Under the pieces are notes generated by a model. It was not told the DNA's origin, did no database searches, and was given only the letters and a program-made list of their open reading frames with translations. The position numbers and the translations under genes are program-made. Positions 9,401 through 18,454 of a stretch of DNA of 21,449 nt are shown piece after piece. The stretch comes from Tieghemiomyces parasiticus (Eukaryota > Kickxellomycota > Dimargaritomycetes > Dimargaritales > Dimargaritaceae): the NCBI GenBank assembly GCA_027575765.1, contig JANBPT010000831.1:1-21449 (forward strand). Reading direction: 5' to 3'. Every line of letters begins with the position of its first letter. Position 1 is the stretch's first letter.

Positions 9401-11619
9401 TAGAGGTATCAGCCGGGTTGGTGGAACCCTTCGTCGCGCGGTGGACGGCCCTGCGCCCCTACGTAGAGACCTCGGACGCATTCCTAGAGCTTCTGGGTGT
9501 CCCTTACCTTGCTCAGGCCCGCACTAACCTGGACGAGGCGGCCTACGCCACCATGCACGACCGCCGGAATGACATTTTGCTGCCACTCAGTGTCTTCTTC
9601 GCCCTGGCCCGGCGCACGGTCTTCCCCCGCCGACGGGCCGATAATGTCGACGTGGCGTGGGCCCGCTACCTGCCGGTCGTACTGCCCCAGTTACTCTTGC
9701 TGCTCAACCAGATTCACGCGCTTTGGGACCGCCAGCGCCTGGCCGCCGTCGACCCGGCTTTCCTGGCCGTTATTGACCTGAGCGACCTTGAGCGGCGCAC
9801 CGTCATTAACAACCAGTCCCTTGGCCAGCTGGGCAAAACGGCCGAGGCCCAGGCGACCGCGGCCCGTCCGCCCGCCACTCCGTTCGACGCGGCCATCAAG
9901 GCGCTCAAGAACTGGCTCGACACCTGCCGCGAGACCGGCTACGAGTTGTTGGGTTACCTAGTTTCCCTGGACGCCTGCTACGAGGTGGATCCCGGCCTGA
10001 CCCACGTATCGGAGTTGGTGTTCGGTGGGGCGGTGACCGCCATTAGCAACTACCACTGGAAGCAGCTCATCAACTTTGTGATCGTCCCGACCTGCACCGA
10101 CAGCCCACCCGCCGCCCTGCCCAACTTTTTGCCCCGGTTCCTGCCACCCCTAGTGACCTTCATGCACGACAAGCTGGGGGCCGAGTGGAGCGCCCTGATC
10201 CAGCGCGGGCTATTTTTGTCCACCCCAGAGGAGCAGACCCGCTACGCCCAGGGAGATGTGGATCCGGCCGATGTGACGGACGAAATCATCACTGAGAATA
10301 TTCTACGCAGTCTGAGCAAGGCCTGGACCGACCTGATGGTCAAGGTACTGACCCTAGACTACACGGCACGCGAAGACGGGGCCCCCTTGCAGCCGCTGAC
10401 CGCCGAGCGGCCAGCTGCCAACGTGGGTGAGTTCGTATTAGGCCACCCGGCGCTTGCAGTGGCTCTGGTGGGCGAACTTGGTCAGCTCATGTGCCTCAAG
10501 GATTCCATCTGTTCGCTACTGGCCGTCAACGTGGCCGTCAAGATGGCTGGCCTGTGGATCGCGTACCCACACCTGCACCACACCGTTGGCCACGACCTAC
10601 TCCTGGCCGCCTGCCGGGCTGCGCACGATCCGTACCACGTGGACAACCAGGAGGTGATTTTGGGTCTTATCACTACGCTCTACACTACCTTCCGCCCTGC
10701 CACGGACGCTCCACTGCAGGCCCTGCTTCAGCTCCCCGGAGTGGCGCCGACCGATACCCAGGTAAGTTTCTCTTCTTTCCTTCTTTTCCCCCCTGGCCTT
10801 CTCTTTATTGATTACCACACTTACATGGATTTGCCTTCGGGGCTGAGGGGCAGAGTCGTTTGTGCCCTTGCAAGCCTGATTCCTTTCTGACCTAACCCCA
10901 TCCTCACCTGTCCCAACCCTCTCACCTCTCCCAGGCTTTTGAGGCCCGATTCACCGCCGCCGGGTCGGCCAAAGAGAAGCGGGCAGTCTGCCGCATGTTC
11001 CTGCAAGGTATCCTCGGGGTAAGTAACAGGGGAAGCGCCGCCCGGTCCGCGCGGCTGCAGGCGGCTCGTCTGCGCTGATTTTTGCATCCCCGGGGGTGCC
11101 TTACCCCCGCTTCTCCCTGCATCAGGGACCGTTTGATCTCGGTGTCACGGTCGGTCAACGGGAAGTGACGTGGCCAACTCCGTACCGTGCACCGTTTCAC
11201 CCCTTTCCCCACATCTACTAGTTTAAGGTACCCAACGAAGTTGAGCGTGGCCAAATTCGATCGCAAACCACGCTCGGTCTTCTAGTTTTTGAAGTCTCCG
11301 AAGGTGGACCATAACTGAGAAACGTGGGGAGGGGGTCCCCAGTCAACCAGTGATCGGCCCCTTCATCATACAAGCCGCCCGTCGTTATGTTCACGCGAGT
11401 CTAACCGTCATCCAATTTCACCCTGGACCGCAACCTGTTGTGTCAATGCCCATCCCTCCACAGGTTGATCGTAGCAAGTGGTTCCAGAAGCGCCTGTCCG
11501 CCACTTCGCGCAACATGCAGGGGTCACCCTTCAATGTACACCGCGCCCAGGTCCCGACAACCTCGTCGTCGGTGATGGACAACGATCCCCACTTCAACCT
11601 GGGCGACATAATGCCCTGA
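6428..11619 (+). CDS. XPO5/MSN5: Exportin-5 / Msn5-family karyopherin, eight coding exons
   Basis: Nuclear export receptor of the importin-beta superfamily; relatives carry small structured RNAs (XPO5) or phosphoproteins (yeast Msn5) out of the nucleus with Ran-GTP. Inferred coding exons: 6428-6440, 6713-6795, 6949-7152, 7382-7519, 7658-8095, 8221-10761, 10935-11018 and 11464-11619. They total about 1218 residues, close to the roughly 1200 of vertebrate XPO5. The N-terminus after splicing begins MDIQAINQIV. The importin-beta N-terminal region includes VCEKAKE (33-39) and a VRHFGL-type motif. An Xpo1-type domain starts near residue 110 with HFIKEKVAQLI and includes the WPQQWPEL motif typical of exportins. 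The remainder is helical HEAT-repeat sequence. The C-terminus has VMDND and ends in Ile-Met-Pro, recalling the acidic XPO5 tail. Donors are GTAGGT, GTAAGT, GTACGT, GTAAGT, GCAAGT, GTAAGT and GTAAGT; acceptors are all AG. Intron 1 is phase 1 and the rest phase 0. The last intron may contain further tiny exons, so the C-terminal 50-70 residues are less certain. Confidence 0.92.
8096..8220 (+). other. GC-AG intron 5 of the exportin gene
   Basis: The donor reads AAG|GCAAGT and the acceptor GACAG|CTC. Removing 125 bases joins exon 5 (146 whole codons) to exon 6 in phase 0 and keeps the family-like sequence continuous across the junction. No nearby GT donor gives a frame-compatible join. The rest of the donor matches the consensus perfectly, as is usual for the minor GC-AG class. 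The length is not a multiple of three and the retained intron carries an in-frame stop, so retention would truncate the protein to roughly 325 residues. Confidence 0.8.
11019..11463 (+). other. Intron 7 of the exportin gene, possibly containing microexons
   Basis: At 445 bp this is the longest intron; the others are 125-272 bp. A strong pyrimidine-rich acceptor ends at 11125, which would give a 107-bp intron. A 39-nt in-frame segment could then run 11126-11164 before GTGACG. A second acceptor ends at 11221, followed by TTTAAG (11222-11227) and a GTACCC donor. Using both keeps phase 0 and adds 15 residues. The simple single-intron model also keeps the frame. Confidence 0.45.
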
Positions 11620-11717
11620 TCGTTCCCCTCTACACTCTCTAAACCATACTCGTGCCGTCCGCCCGGGTGGTTAGTTTTGTGCCCTGTCTCTGTTTTTTTT
11701 GGCCGCTTCTGAACTAC

Positions 11718-11723
11718 ATTAAA
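11718..11723 (+). terminator. Probable polyadenylation signal of the exportin gene
   Basis: ATTAAA lies about 100 bp after the TGA, downstream of a T8 run at 11693-11700. The same hexamer serves the YcnI-like gene, which supports the call. Confidence 0.45.
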
Positions 11724-11871
11724 GGCTTCCCTCTTCCGAATAGCAATGCCTTGGACATTTAACACCGGCCCGATCGATGGGCGATCGTAAGTACCTCTGA
11801 CTGGGGGGTTAGTTGGTGGGCAGCGGACGCTGTCCTCCTGGCAGGTCTAGTATTAGTAAGTATTGGTGGGT

Positions 11872-11890
11872 GAGAGAGAGAGAGAGAGAG
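11872..11890. repeat. GA dinucleotide microsatellite
   Basis: An uninterrupted run of about nine and a half GA units in intergenic DNA downstream of the exportin gene. Confidence 0.9.
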
Positions 11891-12573
11891 GTTACTAATT
11901 GAGGATCATCACCCTTGGCTGCCATAACGGCGCTGACCAGGAACAGGAAGCTTACCACCAAATAGCTTGATGGCGTCCCAGTGCCGATAAGCCAGCACCA
12001 TGCGCTAGGTTGTGCAGGTTGGCGTGTAAGAATGGGCGAAAAGAGGGGGGAGGGAGTAGGTTGAGAGCAGCCAGCTTCGGTAGCCCTCTCCCTTTGTGAC
12101 GACAGTTATCTCGTCCCTATTGAATAATTTTGCTAGGCAATTTTTGTCTGGCGCACAGTCGAGCATTGTGCGAATTCCCTATTCAATCATAGGGATCGGC
12201 GGGTGAGGCGGTGTTGGTTTATACTGAGATATGGTGAGAGTTTCATGCCAAAAGGATGGTTGAGAAGGCACCGTTCTCGCCCGGTAATCCACAACCACGG
12301 CTAAAGTGCCAAAGTGTGACGAGATTCATAGGGATGGTAGGATAAGGGGTGTCATGTTACTAGCCCACAGCTCGAGGGACTGATGGGCAGGGGAGGGGGG
12401 AGAGGGTAATATTGAATCAAACCTGCTCCATAACTATTAACAAGAGTTCAGTGGCTACCTCGCTGGCCCTATTCGGATACAAACTGATACGGCCCCTGGT
12501 ACAATTCGTCTGGTACCTACCTGCTCACCATGTGGCACTAGACGTCAGTTGTTTCGTTGGTCATTGAGCGACC

Positions 12574-12599
12574 CTAGACCAGGCAGCCTGGGGGTCTAG
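12574..12599. repeat. Short perfect inverted repeat (hairpin)
   Basis: CTAGACC and GGTCTAG pair perfectly around a 12-base loop that itself contains AGGCAGCCT. No adjacent gene or T-run suggests a role. Confidence 0.45.
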
Positions 12600-15500
12600 T
12601 TTACTTTCAAACATCTACGTAAGTACAGGCCGTGGCCGTCAGAGGTAGTCTCTGAAAACCCATCCCGTGTCTCCACAGTATCGCCAATATTGTTACCAGT
12701 ACGATAGAGAATATCCATAGAAAATTATCCATATCATGCTCTTTAATTACGTCGTTGAATTTATTCCTGCCCAAGTAAACCCCCCCCCCCACGCATTTGT
12801 TGACCGTGTAGTGTATCTCGGATTAGCCCGGTCCTGAGCTTATTTAAATAATTGTGCGGACATTGATGATCCAAGCCGCTCAGTCGAAAGCTGCAGTATC
12901 TGTGTGAATTTTTCTAAAATGAGAAGTCACACAACCTTTGACCGCTAAGATTCAACCACGAACAGGGCTCATTACCCAACCGTTCTGGATGATGAAGCGT
13001 ATCTGAGGCAATTAAGTTCATTCAATTGAGGATTGGTGTCAATGTATAAGGAGCGTTGGGGAGGACTCGCGGGCCAATGTGCAGAAAAGCTGCTCGGTAA
13101 GAGCAGCGGCAAGAAGATGACCACGGGAGACACCCCTCGTGCGATTCTAAAATATGCGATGTTTCTAGAGGAAAATGCACATAGTACAAGAAGGAGGGGC
13201 GGTGCGGTTTCCTAAAAAAGGGCAAATTAAAATATTAACAATACACACCCAGTCAGGCCAACTGGAAGGTTAGTGTGAACGAAAATCTTTGCGTCCAGTT
13301 ATGGATACGGAGCGGGAAAAAAATGGTACTAGAAAGGGAAGTCTGGTGTATCTAAGTAAGATATTGTGGTACAGACTGTGCAGTGCCTGAGAAGGATGGC
13401 CGATAAGGCGAGACGGTCTCCTACTCCCCCTCCGTTCGTATCAAAGAAGAGTAGAGCTATGGTCGCAGATATTGGTTGGCTCTGATGCATGAAGAGGGCA
13501 GAGTACAGGTAAAGGTGAGCCACCTTTCCATAGCCGTACGAGGTATATTGCGGAATGCAGTGGATACCTTCAGACTTGCCACGGCAGGCCGTCAGAAAAC
13601 ATATTTACCAACATAGCAGTCGGCCCGGGCCAGGTGGGTGTCTAAGTGTATAAAATAATAATAATTGATGGGAGAGATGGGTGCATTCACCAGCGCAGCC
13701 GCTGTCCCGTGGAACCAGGTCAACAAAGAGACGGTACTCTGTTCCACAAACGTTGGCACCAGCACGTGTCCGTACTAGGAGTTTCAACCGCGCTTAACCA
13801 GCTTCGGTGCTATCAAGTGTGTAGCATTAGGCGTAATGTACTAGTTACGTCTAATCATTTCGTATGGCGCCGATCTATTCCCGCGCCAACTGTTACACCC
13901 CGCCCCTGCCGTAGAGGGGTTCTAATAGTTGTAGTTTAGCGCATCCACTGTTGGGCTCTGTCCGCTTCGCTGGCCGCATTCTAATAAAATTGTTTCATCG
14001 TATTGTATGTATCTCTAGCTATCAAGAGCGCTTACGTATTTGGTGTGTACCTATCGACCTGCTTTCCCTAAATGGCTACTGCCTTACACAGCATCGGCAC
14101 CCCACTGACGAGAGCGTGCGCAAAAGAAGCCCCCGGCCTTACTTCATTAAAGTGAAAAGCCAGGCTGACAATCAAAGGCAACTGAGATTCACCCGACAGA
14201 AGGTACGCACTGAAACTACCAAGACGTTTATCACGAGCCGCGCGCCGTCGTCTGGGACTGTGGTTCATAGAATAAGGACAGTCTCCGCTACCACCCGTAC
14301 GACGGGCGTGCTTGCCAGAAGTGAGGCCACCAGAAAATACCCGCTGTTGCATACCGTCAGAGGGGGTTAAGCAGTGACGCATTTCTTGGCCCATGCGCTG
14401 TAGCAATAGTCCCCGCCCCCCTGGCCTAATTTGACTGATGGGGCCAGCCGCGACCTGATGCACTGGCAGATCATACTCGCCAACCACTCTCCCCACGCGC
14501 TTGAGCCAGGCTCTATCATAAATACCTATATCCGTGGGCAAGAGAGGCCCAGCTTCACAGCCCAAGTAAAGATCTTCACCGAGCCATGTGGTGGGCAACC
14601 CGCTGCTGGCCCACGGGAGCTCCTATCGCTACGCCCAACGAGCTGGCACAGGCGTACACACTCCGTTCAATCTACCACCTTTCGTCGATGAGCCAATGGG
14701 GCCAGCCGATCAAAGAACAAGGTAATGGACACTTGGTGGGTATGTGGAAGCTGGGTCACGCTATACGCCAGGGCCTTTAGATCTGGCTTGAGCCGACTTC
14801 TCCCCTCCACACACACGTCTGTTGACTGGGGCCACGGTGAAGCGCAGACATTTCCCAACGGTACTGTACCTTAATCCCCTTTGACCTGAAGGGCAGTTCG
14901 AGTTATCCAGTTTAGGCACGACCAGCGGGGTGATGGGAGTAAAGAGATGGTAGACACAATTGGGAAGGGCGAACTGTGCGAAGTTAGAGACTGGCCCCTG
15001 TAAACGATATCTAAAATAAGAGGTAATGTATGGGAGTATTGGCATGGGATCCAGACTGGCGACCCACACGTTGGTGTTGCCGGCCTTCGTTCACCATTGA
15101 CTTCGATGGCTAACCCCCTCCTCGTAGAACCAGCGGTCATTTAAAACCAAAGTCGGGCCGGAATGATGTTCAAATTACTGGCGTGACATGCAGGCACTGC
15201 AAGGCCGATAGGGTGGGCCCTGAGCCCAAGTAAAGTCACGCCCGGCCTGTAATTCAGGGAGTAGCTGCGACGGCATCGTTTGGTCGAAGAGCCCTGATGG
15301 CTAGAGCCGACCGTTTTGCCATAGAAAGAATAGACCTGGCTGGGGGGGGAGTGTTGGAGCCCCGGCCAGCCCTTGCACAGCCTACTCCTGCAGCCGCATC
15401 TGCTCCCGGACTAGTCAGCAGCGGTACCAGGTCGGACCTGCACATGCACCCCACCTCCCGAGTGAATCCAAAGGCCAGCGCCTGCAGCCTACTTGACAGT

Positions 15501-15651
15501 GAACGGGGGTGTCAGTGAGGCTGACAGGAGAAGCAGGGCTGAACAAGGCCTAGGGCGTGAGGAGAAGGGGGCTGGCACTGTATCCCGGACCGCCCCGGAG
15601 CGCTTGCCGATGCCCCCCCCGGGCTGCCATAGTCAGCCGCCGCCGCTCGCT

Positions 15652-15829
15652 ATTGGTTACTGTGACCCTCGCCGGTCAGCAAGATTTACCCATCTGGCCG
15701 CCCTTCCCACCTCACCCCACACTCTGCACTCCAAAGCCGTGCCCCCCCCCCGCCGCCGCTGTTCGCTTTCATGCTGTATCGCATTCGCGTGCCGACCGCA
15801 GCCTTCAGCTGGTGGCCAGGTCTATATAA
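15652..15829 (+). promoter_or_regulatory. Candidate distal promoter: inverted CCAAT and TATATAA
   Basis: ATTGG (reverse CCAAT) at 15652-15656 and TATATAA at 15823-15829 form a plausible core promoter about 800 bp before the 7TM-RGS start. A transcript from here would carry many upstream ATGs, so this may instead be an alternative promoter, or the leader may be spliced. The TATATAA box is the cleanest TATA sequence upstream of this gene. Confidence 0.35.
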
Positions 15830-16091
15830 CGGGGACACATGGCCTACTTCCATCCACATGCCGATACCCTCCACGTTTGTATTGCCACTTTCCACGCCTG
15901 ACCGCCTCTGTTTTGACACATTTCCACAGCAGGCTGCCATCACTTGGCGCGCCCCCTAATCCGCTTCGGACCCCTTGCCCCCCCCCGCGAAGTCTCTTTA
16001 TCCCCCTCCCGCATCCTCTTGACGGCTGACCATCTATCCGTTCTCTGTCAATATCCCTCCAAACTTCGCCCTAGTCTCGACCGACGTTCCC

Positions 16092-16105
16092 TATACATAT
16101 ATTGG
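16092..16105 (+). promoter_or_regulatory. Candidate proximal TATA-like box of the 7TM-RGS gene
   Basis: TATACATATATTGG lies about 530 bp before the start codon. Downstream of about 16120 the leader is strongly pyrimidine-rich and has only one ATG before the real start, at 16290, opening a five-codon upstream frame ending in TAA. This matches the CT-rich leader pattern of the other two genes better than the distal candidate does. Confidence 0.4.
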
Positions 16106-16630
16106 ATACCTTTGCGCTTTTGCCCTGTACCTATCACCATCATCTGCCCTCCAACGCACATAACTGTCCCGCCCCAGACTCTGCCGTATCCACCTGGCTC
16201 CACTCAACCGGACCGTCTCTTCGCCGAACCTCTCACCAATTAAGGCCAGAGGCCACCTTGCATACGAACCTTAAACAAGCCCCTCCTCTCCCATGCGACC
16301 AGTTCCTTAACATCCAGTCTTCCCTTCTGCCCCGTGTTGCCGCCTCTGTTTGGTTGGTTCGTCGCTCAATAGCCCATATCTGGGGCTCTTCCTACACCCC
16401 GCTGCAGTCCAGTGCATCTGCGCAGCCAAATCTCCACAATTTCTCTCTCCTTCCTTCCTTGACCACTTCCCCCCCTTTAAGCCTTCACCCAAGCGAACTT
16501 TTTGTGACAACGGCCCGTGTGACGATATCAGCCCATCCCTATCCTTCGCTCTGCTGATCGACCAACCTTCCGCCACTCACCCTCCCTCGCTACAGCGCCT
16601 CGGTTCGAGGCCTGCGGCCGGTCTTTTGCC

Positions 16631-18454
16631 ATGGCCTACGCAACCTATGAGGTGACGATGGAGCAGCTGGCGGCAGCCGGTATCACCCCTGAGCTCAACA
16701 CCCGGAAGGTGGTCTACATTGTCGTCGCCTTCGTCTACGCCATCTACAGCATCTATACCAGTGCGCTTTTTTATGTGCGGTCCAAGCGCAATGATTACCT
16801 AACTAAGCGCGCAGTCAACCTAGTAATGATCCAGTCCATTGCCAATTTACCCTGCGTTATTATCCTGATTCTTTATTCCGGCCTGCAGCTTTTCCCCTGC
16901 TTTCTGGTCATGTGGACCTACTACCTCACTTTCATCGTGTGGGGCGTCGTGCTCATCCTGCGCAGCATGATCCTCATCTATCAGAAGCAGATGAACGAGG
17001 TCCAGTTCGCCCTCCACCAGCACCACAACTACCAACACTCCATCCTCTCTGATCGCACCTACACGGACTCCGACCTCGGCGAGCATAGCCGCAGTCGGCT
17101 GGCCGGGCTCCGCATTCGCCTGCAGACCATCCGCAGCCGTCGCGTCCAGTTCCACGACACAATAATCCGCCGTGCTATCCTGGCCGGCCTCTCCCTAGCC
17201 GTCATCATTGCCGTTGTGGTCCAGGCCGTTTCCCCACGCATGACTCTGTCCCCGCTAATGGTTTTCTGCGGTGTCCCCATGTGGGAGTTCATGCCTTATT
17301 ACGTCTGGCAGTTCTTCTTTACCTGTATTATTTCACCCATCCTACTCTATCTCATGTACGGTTTCCGTGACGCCTTCGGAATCCGCTACGAGCTGGTCTT
17401 CTCCATGACAGTCGCCTTCATCTTTTTGCCTCTGTACATGATATGGTTCTTTGCCATGCCCGCCAGTGTCAACGCCGCCTTCCCCGTGACCCTCTGGCCA
17501 GCCGCCTCGCTGGCCGTTTGCCACTTCGTGACGGTTGTGGTCCCGCTCATCTTGTCTCGGCGGTTCCTCATGTTCCAGCGCGAGCTGATTGGCCCCCAAC
17601 AGGATACCCGGTGGCAACAATTCTCTGACATGCTCAACCAGCCTGATACCTTCGCCGAGTTCACGGAATCTGCCGCCGCTTGCTTTTGCCCCGAGCTGGT
17701 CATCTTTCTGCAGCGTTACCAGCACCTCAAGGTCCACGTCATTCGCTACTACGAGACCATCCTCCGGCAGGATCGTGACAACGACTCCGACAGTGCTCTG
17801 CCCAGTGACATGGGCCCCCTGACCGGGGTGAAGGGCGAATCGTATCTTGATGGCACCCAGCAACTTTCCGTAACCGACGACGGTGCTACCCTGCCTGCCT
17901 CGCCCCAGCGTAAGGTGTCGCAGAACACCGTGGTGGGCGATGGCTTCACCGATCCCCTACGTTGTCCACTGCCGCCCACCGACGGCGAGGCCGAATCGAA
18001 GACCGAATCACCCCACCAACACCTGTCCCCAATTTCCATTGACGACGCCGACCGTGACCACCCAGGCGCCCTCAACTGCGATGTGCCCATGACGCCTCGC
18101 ACCGTCGAGCAGATGGATGCAAAAGAATTCCAGTTCGAGGGCGAACTGGTGCGCATGACCGACACCGTCATGGAGGCCCTCCGGTCACGCGCCAGCCTGC
18201 GCGATCTGTTCCATAATTACGGCGGAGAGCTGCCTGGGCTGTCGATACCCATCCAGCGCGAGATCCACAACATTTACACCGCCTTCGTGCCAGCGAACGC
18301 TGAGCTCGCCATCAATCTAAAGTTCATTTCGGCCCACATGCTCTCCGCCGCCATCGAAAACAAGGAATACTCGCTCACGATGTATGACGAAGCCTTTCGT
18401 GAAGCACTCAACATGCTCTATTTCAACGTATTCCCCAAGCATCTGCACATGTAA
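16631..18454 (+). CDS. Seven-transmembrane protein with C-terminal split RGS domain (GprK / AtRGS1-like architecture)
   Basis: A 607-residue intronless gene starting in a good context (GCCATGG). Seven hydrophobic segments are visible at about residues 27-49, 61-83, 88-115, 179-199, 222-243, 253-275 and 284-309, with a long loop between helices 3 and 4 rich in His, Ser and Arg. The cytoplasmic tail carries an RGS domain, which speeds GTP hydrolysis on G-protein alpha subunits. Its first half (about 328-367) has the F-x-x-x-L-x-x-P-x-x-F-x-x-F pattern and an F-L-x-x-Y-x-x-L-K helix. Its second half (about 545-605) has IYTAFV, an Ile-Asn-Leu at 561-563, MYDEAFREAL and a final Phe-Pro-Lys-His-Leu. 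Between them lie about 175 residues where a typical RGS domain has 20-25; this insertion is acidic and Ser/Pro-rich with several Ser/Thr-Pro sites. The protein probably senses an unknown ligand at the plasma membrane and dampens G-alpha signalling. The 7TM plus RGS order is known in plant RGS1 and fungal GprK-type receptors; the ligand cannot be inferred. Confidence 0.93.
   Translation: MAYATYEVTMEQLAAAGITPELNTRKVVYIVVAFVYAIYSIYTSALFYVRSKRNDYLTKRAVNLVMIQSIANLPCVIILILYSGLQLFPCFLVMWTYYLTFIVWGVVLILRSMILIYQKQMNEVQFALHQHHNYQHSILSDRTYTDSDLGEHSRSRLAGLRIRLQTIRSRRVQFHDTIIRRAILAGLSLAVIIAVVVQAVSPRMTLSPLMVFCGVPMWEFMPYYVWQFFFTCIISPILLYLMYGFRDAFGIRYELVFSMTVAFIFLPLYMIWFFAMPASVNAAFPVTLWPAASLAVCHFVTVVVPLILSRRFLMFQRELIGPQQDTRWQQFSDMLNQPDTFAEFTESAAACFCPELVIFLQRYQHLKVHVIRYYETILRQDRDNDSDSALPSDMGPLTGVKGESYLDGTQQLSVTDDGATLPASPQRKVSQNTVVGDGFTDPLRCPLPPTDGEAESKTESPHQHLSPISIDDADRDHPGALNCDVPMTPRTVEQMDAKEFQFEGELVRMTDTVMEALRSRASLRDLFHNYGGELPGLSIPIQREIHNIYTAFVPANAELAINLKFISAHMLSAAIENKEYSLTMYDEAFREALNMLYFNVFPKHLHM

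Larger units (their letters stand above)
11724..15651. other. Gene-free region of about 4 kb
   Basis: Open frames reach 176 codons (14068-14598 -) and 139 codons (13951-14370 +), but these two overlap on opposite strands and neither peptide resembles a known family. I looked for retroelement signatures (reverse transcriptase, RNase H, integrase, terminal repeats) and saw none that hold. The region contains a GA microsatellite (11872-11890), a cluster of CCCTAT/ATAGGG elements (12114-12474), a hairpin (12574-12599), a C11 run (12780-12790), an 11-mer present three times, and a 13-mer present twice. It may hold unannotated noncoding genes or decayed mobile DNA, which I cannot show. Confidence 0.55.

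Noticed and set aside
14068..14598. 176-codon minus-strand open frame and a 139-codon plus-strand frame overlapping it
   Set aside because: No recognisable domain, opposite-strand overlap, and codon use unlike the window's real genes. A decayed transposon was considered, but no terminal repeats or catalytic motifs were found.
15493..16029. 178-codon plus-strand frame upstream of the 7TM-RGS gene
   Set aside because: The peptide is a Pro/Ser/Arg-rich readout of the pyrimidine-rich promoter DNA, spans both promoter candidates' CCAAT and TATA region, and has no domain.
16603..16613. GGTTCGAGGCC resembling a tRNA B box
   Set aside because: No A box at the right distance and no cloverleaf can be drawn; it lies in the 7TM-RGS leader.
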